Source: Aquabacter spiritensis (lineage in GTDB: Bacteria > Pseudomonadota > Alphaproteobacteria > Rhizobiales > Xanthobacteraceae). From it: a stretch of DNA of 64,000 bases. Both the position numbers and the translations under genes were made by a program. The notes under the pieces are model-generated. The model searched no databases. It was given only the letters and a program-made list of their open reading frames with translations, and was not told the DNA's origin. Every line of letters starts with the position of its first letter. The stretch's first letter is position 1. The stretch is from NCBI RefSeq assembly GCF_004346185.1, contig NZ_SMAI01000006.1, forward strand, positions 124,001 through 188,000, in the 5' to 3' direction. Positions 62,355 through 64,000 of the stretch are shown here, piece by piece.

Positions 62355-63181
62355 TCGGCGCGGCCGATGCCGCCCGCCTGTTCGAGGCGGCCTGCCGCGC
62401 CGAACTCGACGCGCTGAAGCCGGGCAATGTCCATGTCCATGCGCCGGGCCACGGCATGGAGGTCGCGCATTTCGAGCGCGCGGCGGCGGCCGCCGCCGGA
62501 CCGCTCTGCGATCCCGCAAAGGATGTCGGGGCGCGCATCGAGGCCGCGACCCTGGCCTCGCTCGCCGCCGCCGGCTGCAACGCCAATCTCGGCATCGTTC
62601 TGCTCGCCGCGCCGCTGCTCGCCGCCGCCCAGACGGAAGGCGGGGATCTGCACGTGCGCCTCGCCGCGCTCCTCGACGGCCTCGGCATTGCGGAGGCCGC
62701 GGCCGTGTTCCGCGCCATCGCCGCCGCCAATCCCGGCGGGCTCGGGACCGCGCGGGAGGCGGACGTGCGGGCGCCGGCGCGCATGGGCCTGAAGGCCGCC
62801 ATGGCGCTCGCCGCCGACCGCGACCGGGTCGCGCTGCAATATGCGTGCGCCTTCACCGACGTCTTCGCGCGCGGCGTGCCCGTCGCGCAGCGGGAGCAAG
62901 CGGCGGGGCGCGCTCCGGCGCAGGAGGTCTATCTCGCCTTTCTGCGCGCCTTTCCCGACAGCCATGTCGCGCGCAAGCACGGACCGGCGGTCGCGCTGGC
63001 GTTGCGGGAGGAGGCCGAAGCGGTGTGCGTCGAAGCCGAGCACCTCCCGCCGGCGGCACGCCATGCGCGTCTCCTCGCATTCGACGCCGCCCTCAAGGCG
63101 CGCGGCCTCAATCCCGGCACGAGCGCGGATCTCACCGTCGCGAGCCTGCTTGCCGCCGCGCTGCTGGCGTCCGGCGCGTGA
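62351..63181 (+). CDS. CitG-like triphosphoribosyl-dephospho-CoA synthase family protein (Orf17-like)
   Basis: 276 residues. LFEAACRAELDALKPGNVHVHAPGHGM, cited as ELDALKPGNVHVHAPGHGM, then GCNANLGIVLLAAPL, NPGGLGTAREADVRAPARMGLKAAM and LNPGTSADLTVASLLAAAL are the family signatures. In methylotrophs this gene (orf17) is part of the H4MPT cluster and needed for the pathway, although no citrate-lyase prosthetic group is involved; its substrate there is unknown. Overlaps the Orf7-like gene by four bases. Confidence 0.9.
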   Translation: MIGAADAARLFEAACRAELDALKPGNVHVHAPGHGMEVAHFERAAAAAAGPLCDPAKDVGARIEAATLASLAAAGCNANLGIVLLAAPLLAAAQTEGGDLHVRLAALLDGLGIAEAAAVFRAIAAANPGGLGTAREADVRAPARMGLKAAMALAADRDRVALQYACAFTDVFARGVPVAQREQAAGRAPAQEVYLAFLRAFPDSHVARKHGPAVALALREEAEAVCVEAEHLPPAARHARLLAFDAALKARGLNPGTSADLTVASLLAAALLASGA

Positions 63182-63192
63182 GGCCGACCGGT

Positions 63193-63885
63193 TCAGAGAA
63201 AGGGCGCGAGATCCGCCGCGCCGAGGGTCCCGTCGTGCAGCGCGCTGGCCACCAGCACCCCGGCGAGGCCGGCTTGCGCCAGCACCGTAAGATCGTCGCG
63301 GCCACGCACGCCCCCCGCCGCGAAGATCCTGGAGCCCGGCGCGCGGTCGGCGAGCGCGGCGAGATGGTCGAGGTCCGGCCCCGCACCCGAACCCACGCGG
63401 GCCAGCGTCATGGCGATCACCCGCTCCGGCCAGAGCGCGGGATCCTCGTGCACCTCTTCCGGCCCGAGCGGCCCGTCCGCGCCGCGATCGAGCGAGAGGA
63501 CGAAATCGCTGCCCGACAGGGCGGACAGCGCGGCCCAGCCGACAAGCGATTCGCTGCCGACCACCGGCGTCCCCTGCCCCGCCGCGCGGCGCCGCGCGAG
63601 CGCAACCGGATCGCTCTCGCCGGCATCCACCCACACCGCGAGGCCGGGAAAGCGCAGGCGGAGATCGGCGATGGCGGCCCCATGGCCCGGCCGGCCGGCG
63701 ATCGCGTCGAGATCGGCGATATAGAGCGTGCGGAACGGTGCGAGGGCCAGCAGGGCCGCGACCAGCGCCGCCGGATCGGCCCCATCGGCGAGGCGCGAGA
63801 CGACCGGACGATAGAGATGCCGCGCGCCGCGCCGGGCATGCACCACCTGCCCTCCCAGAAGATCGAGGACCGGGATAACCTGCAT
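63193..63885 (-). CDS. HisA-like TIM-barrel protein of the H4MPT cluster
   Basis: 230 residues. VIPVLDLLGGQVVHARRGARH, VDAGESDPVALARR, LSLDRGADGPLG and IFAAGGVRGRDDL repeat the half-barrel pattern of HisA/HisF; the two catalytic Asp positions of HisA (in PVLDLLGG and SLDRGAD) are present. It is not the histidine enzyme by context: it lies tail-to-tail with the CitG-like gene and head-to-head with the tyramine-ligase-like gene. A HisA-like ORF belongs to the H4MPT clusters of methylotrophs and is suspected in H4MPT or methylofuran synthesis. ATG 63885. Confidence 0.85.
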   Translation of the reverse strand: MQVIPVLDLLGGQVVHARRGARHLYRPVVSRLADGADPAALVAALLALAPFRTLYIADLDAIAGRPGHGAAIADLRLRFPGLAVWVDAGESDPVALARRRAAGQGTPVVGSESLVGWAALSALSGSDFVLSLDRGADGPLGPEEVHEDPALWPERVIAMTLARVGSGAGPDLDHLAALADRAPGSRIFAAGGVRGRDDLTVLAQAGLAGVLVASALHDGTLGAADLAPFL

Positions 63886-63911
63886 GGATGGCCACCGAGG
63901 AAAGAAACGCG

Positions 63912-64000
63912 ATGCGCGTGTTCGTGTGCGAGTTCCTGACATCCGGCGGCGGCGCCGGCAAGCCTCTGCCGGAGGCGCTGCTGCCGGAAGGCACGCTGAT
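63912..64000 (+). CDS. ATP-grasp ligase, tyramine-glutamate-ligase (MfnD)-like, cut by window edge
   Basis: Only 29 residues are visible: MRVFVCEFLTSGGG, then AGKPLPEALLPEGTL. The opening MRVFVCEF-x-TSGGG is typical of an ATP-grasp family related to MfnD, which joins tyramine and glutamate in methanofuran synthesis; methylotroph homologues sit in H4MPT clusters. GAGGAAAG lies about seven bases upstream, so ATG 63912 is well supported. The catalytic part is outside the window. Confidence 0.6.
   Translation, partial: MRVFVCEFLTSGGGAGKPLPEALLPEGTL

Overview
The window is GC-rich (about two thirds G+C by eye), densely coding chromosomal DNA from an alphaproteobacterium, most likely a methylotrophic Hyphomicrobiales (Rhizobiales) species. 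The main evidence is the right-hand 7 kb: beta-RFAP synthase, methylene-H4MPT dehydrogenase (mtdB), methenyl-H4MPT cyclohydrolase (mch) and the accessory ORFs (two ATP-grasp proteins, a CitG-like protein, a HisA-like protein and a tyramine-glutamate-ligase-like protein) that accompany tetrahydromethanopterin-linked formaldehyde oxidation in methylotrophs. A complete propionyl-CoA to succinyl-CoA set (pccB, pccA, mutA, mutB) fits a serine-cycle/ethylmalonyl-CoA organism. I saw no rRNA, tRNA, CRISPR array, insertion sequence or phage gene.

Layout. 0-8 kb, all minus strand: partial acetolactate decarboxylase, a DUF3313 lipoprotein, uvrB, a GNAT acetyltransferase, an LprI-like periplasmic protein, a glutamyl-tRNA synthetase, and an SH3-like exported protein with a Pro/Gly/Asn-rich repeat tail. 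8-22 kb, plus strand: pccB, pccA, a cyclopropane-fatty-acid synthase overlapping mutA, mutB, an MBL-fold hydrolase with a striking 78-nt low-GC patch, secG, pyrG, a VOC protein and rnhB. 22-31 kb: hppA (minus), mannose-1-phosphate guanylyltransferase, an EAL phosphodiesterase (minus), the dTDP-L-rhamnose operon rfbC-rfbB-rfbD-rfbA behind a recognisable promoter, and ferredoxin-NADP reductase.

31-43 kb: two iron-related modules. One is DUF4198 plus a PepSY-flavodoxin-FNR fusion reductase. The other is a FecI/FecR/TonB-receptor/PepSY operon. An XRE-cupin regulator and thiD lie between them. A stand-alone Lrp/AsnC ligand-binding domain follows. 43-54 kb: a fused cytochrome c oxidase subunit I/III without subunit II, a small membrane protein and convergent ctaG; a split chromate-type transporter plus an EamA permease; a cytochrome b561/cytochrome c' convergent pair; an orphan molybdenum hydroxylase large subunit; and a CinA/MoaB-like protein. 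53.6-57 kb: the conserved trio circularly permuted ATP-grasp / alpha-E / transglutaminase-like protein. Here the transglutaminase-like member has lost its catalytic Cys and His. 57-64 kb: a HIT protein and the H4MPT gene cluster, running off the right edge.

The parts fit a C1 metabolism. Formaldehyde is oxidised on H4MPT by MtdB and Mch. The PccAB/MutAB enzymes serve the C3-C4 steps used in glyoxylate regeneration. HppA recovers energy from pyrophosphate, and the oxidase and cytochromes handle electrons. The most intriguing items are the low-GC in-frame patch in the MBL gene, the dead-site transglutaminase, the K-channel substitution in the oxidase, and the uncharacterised ligase-rich accessory set of the H4MPT cluster. 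Everything here is read by eye; no database search was run.
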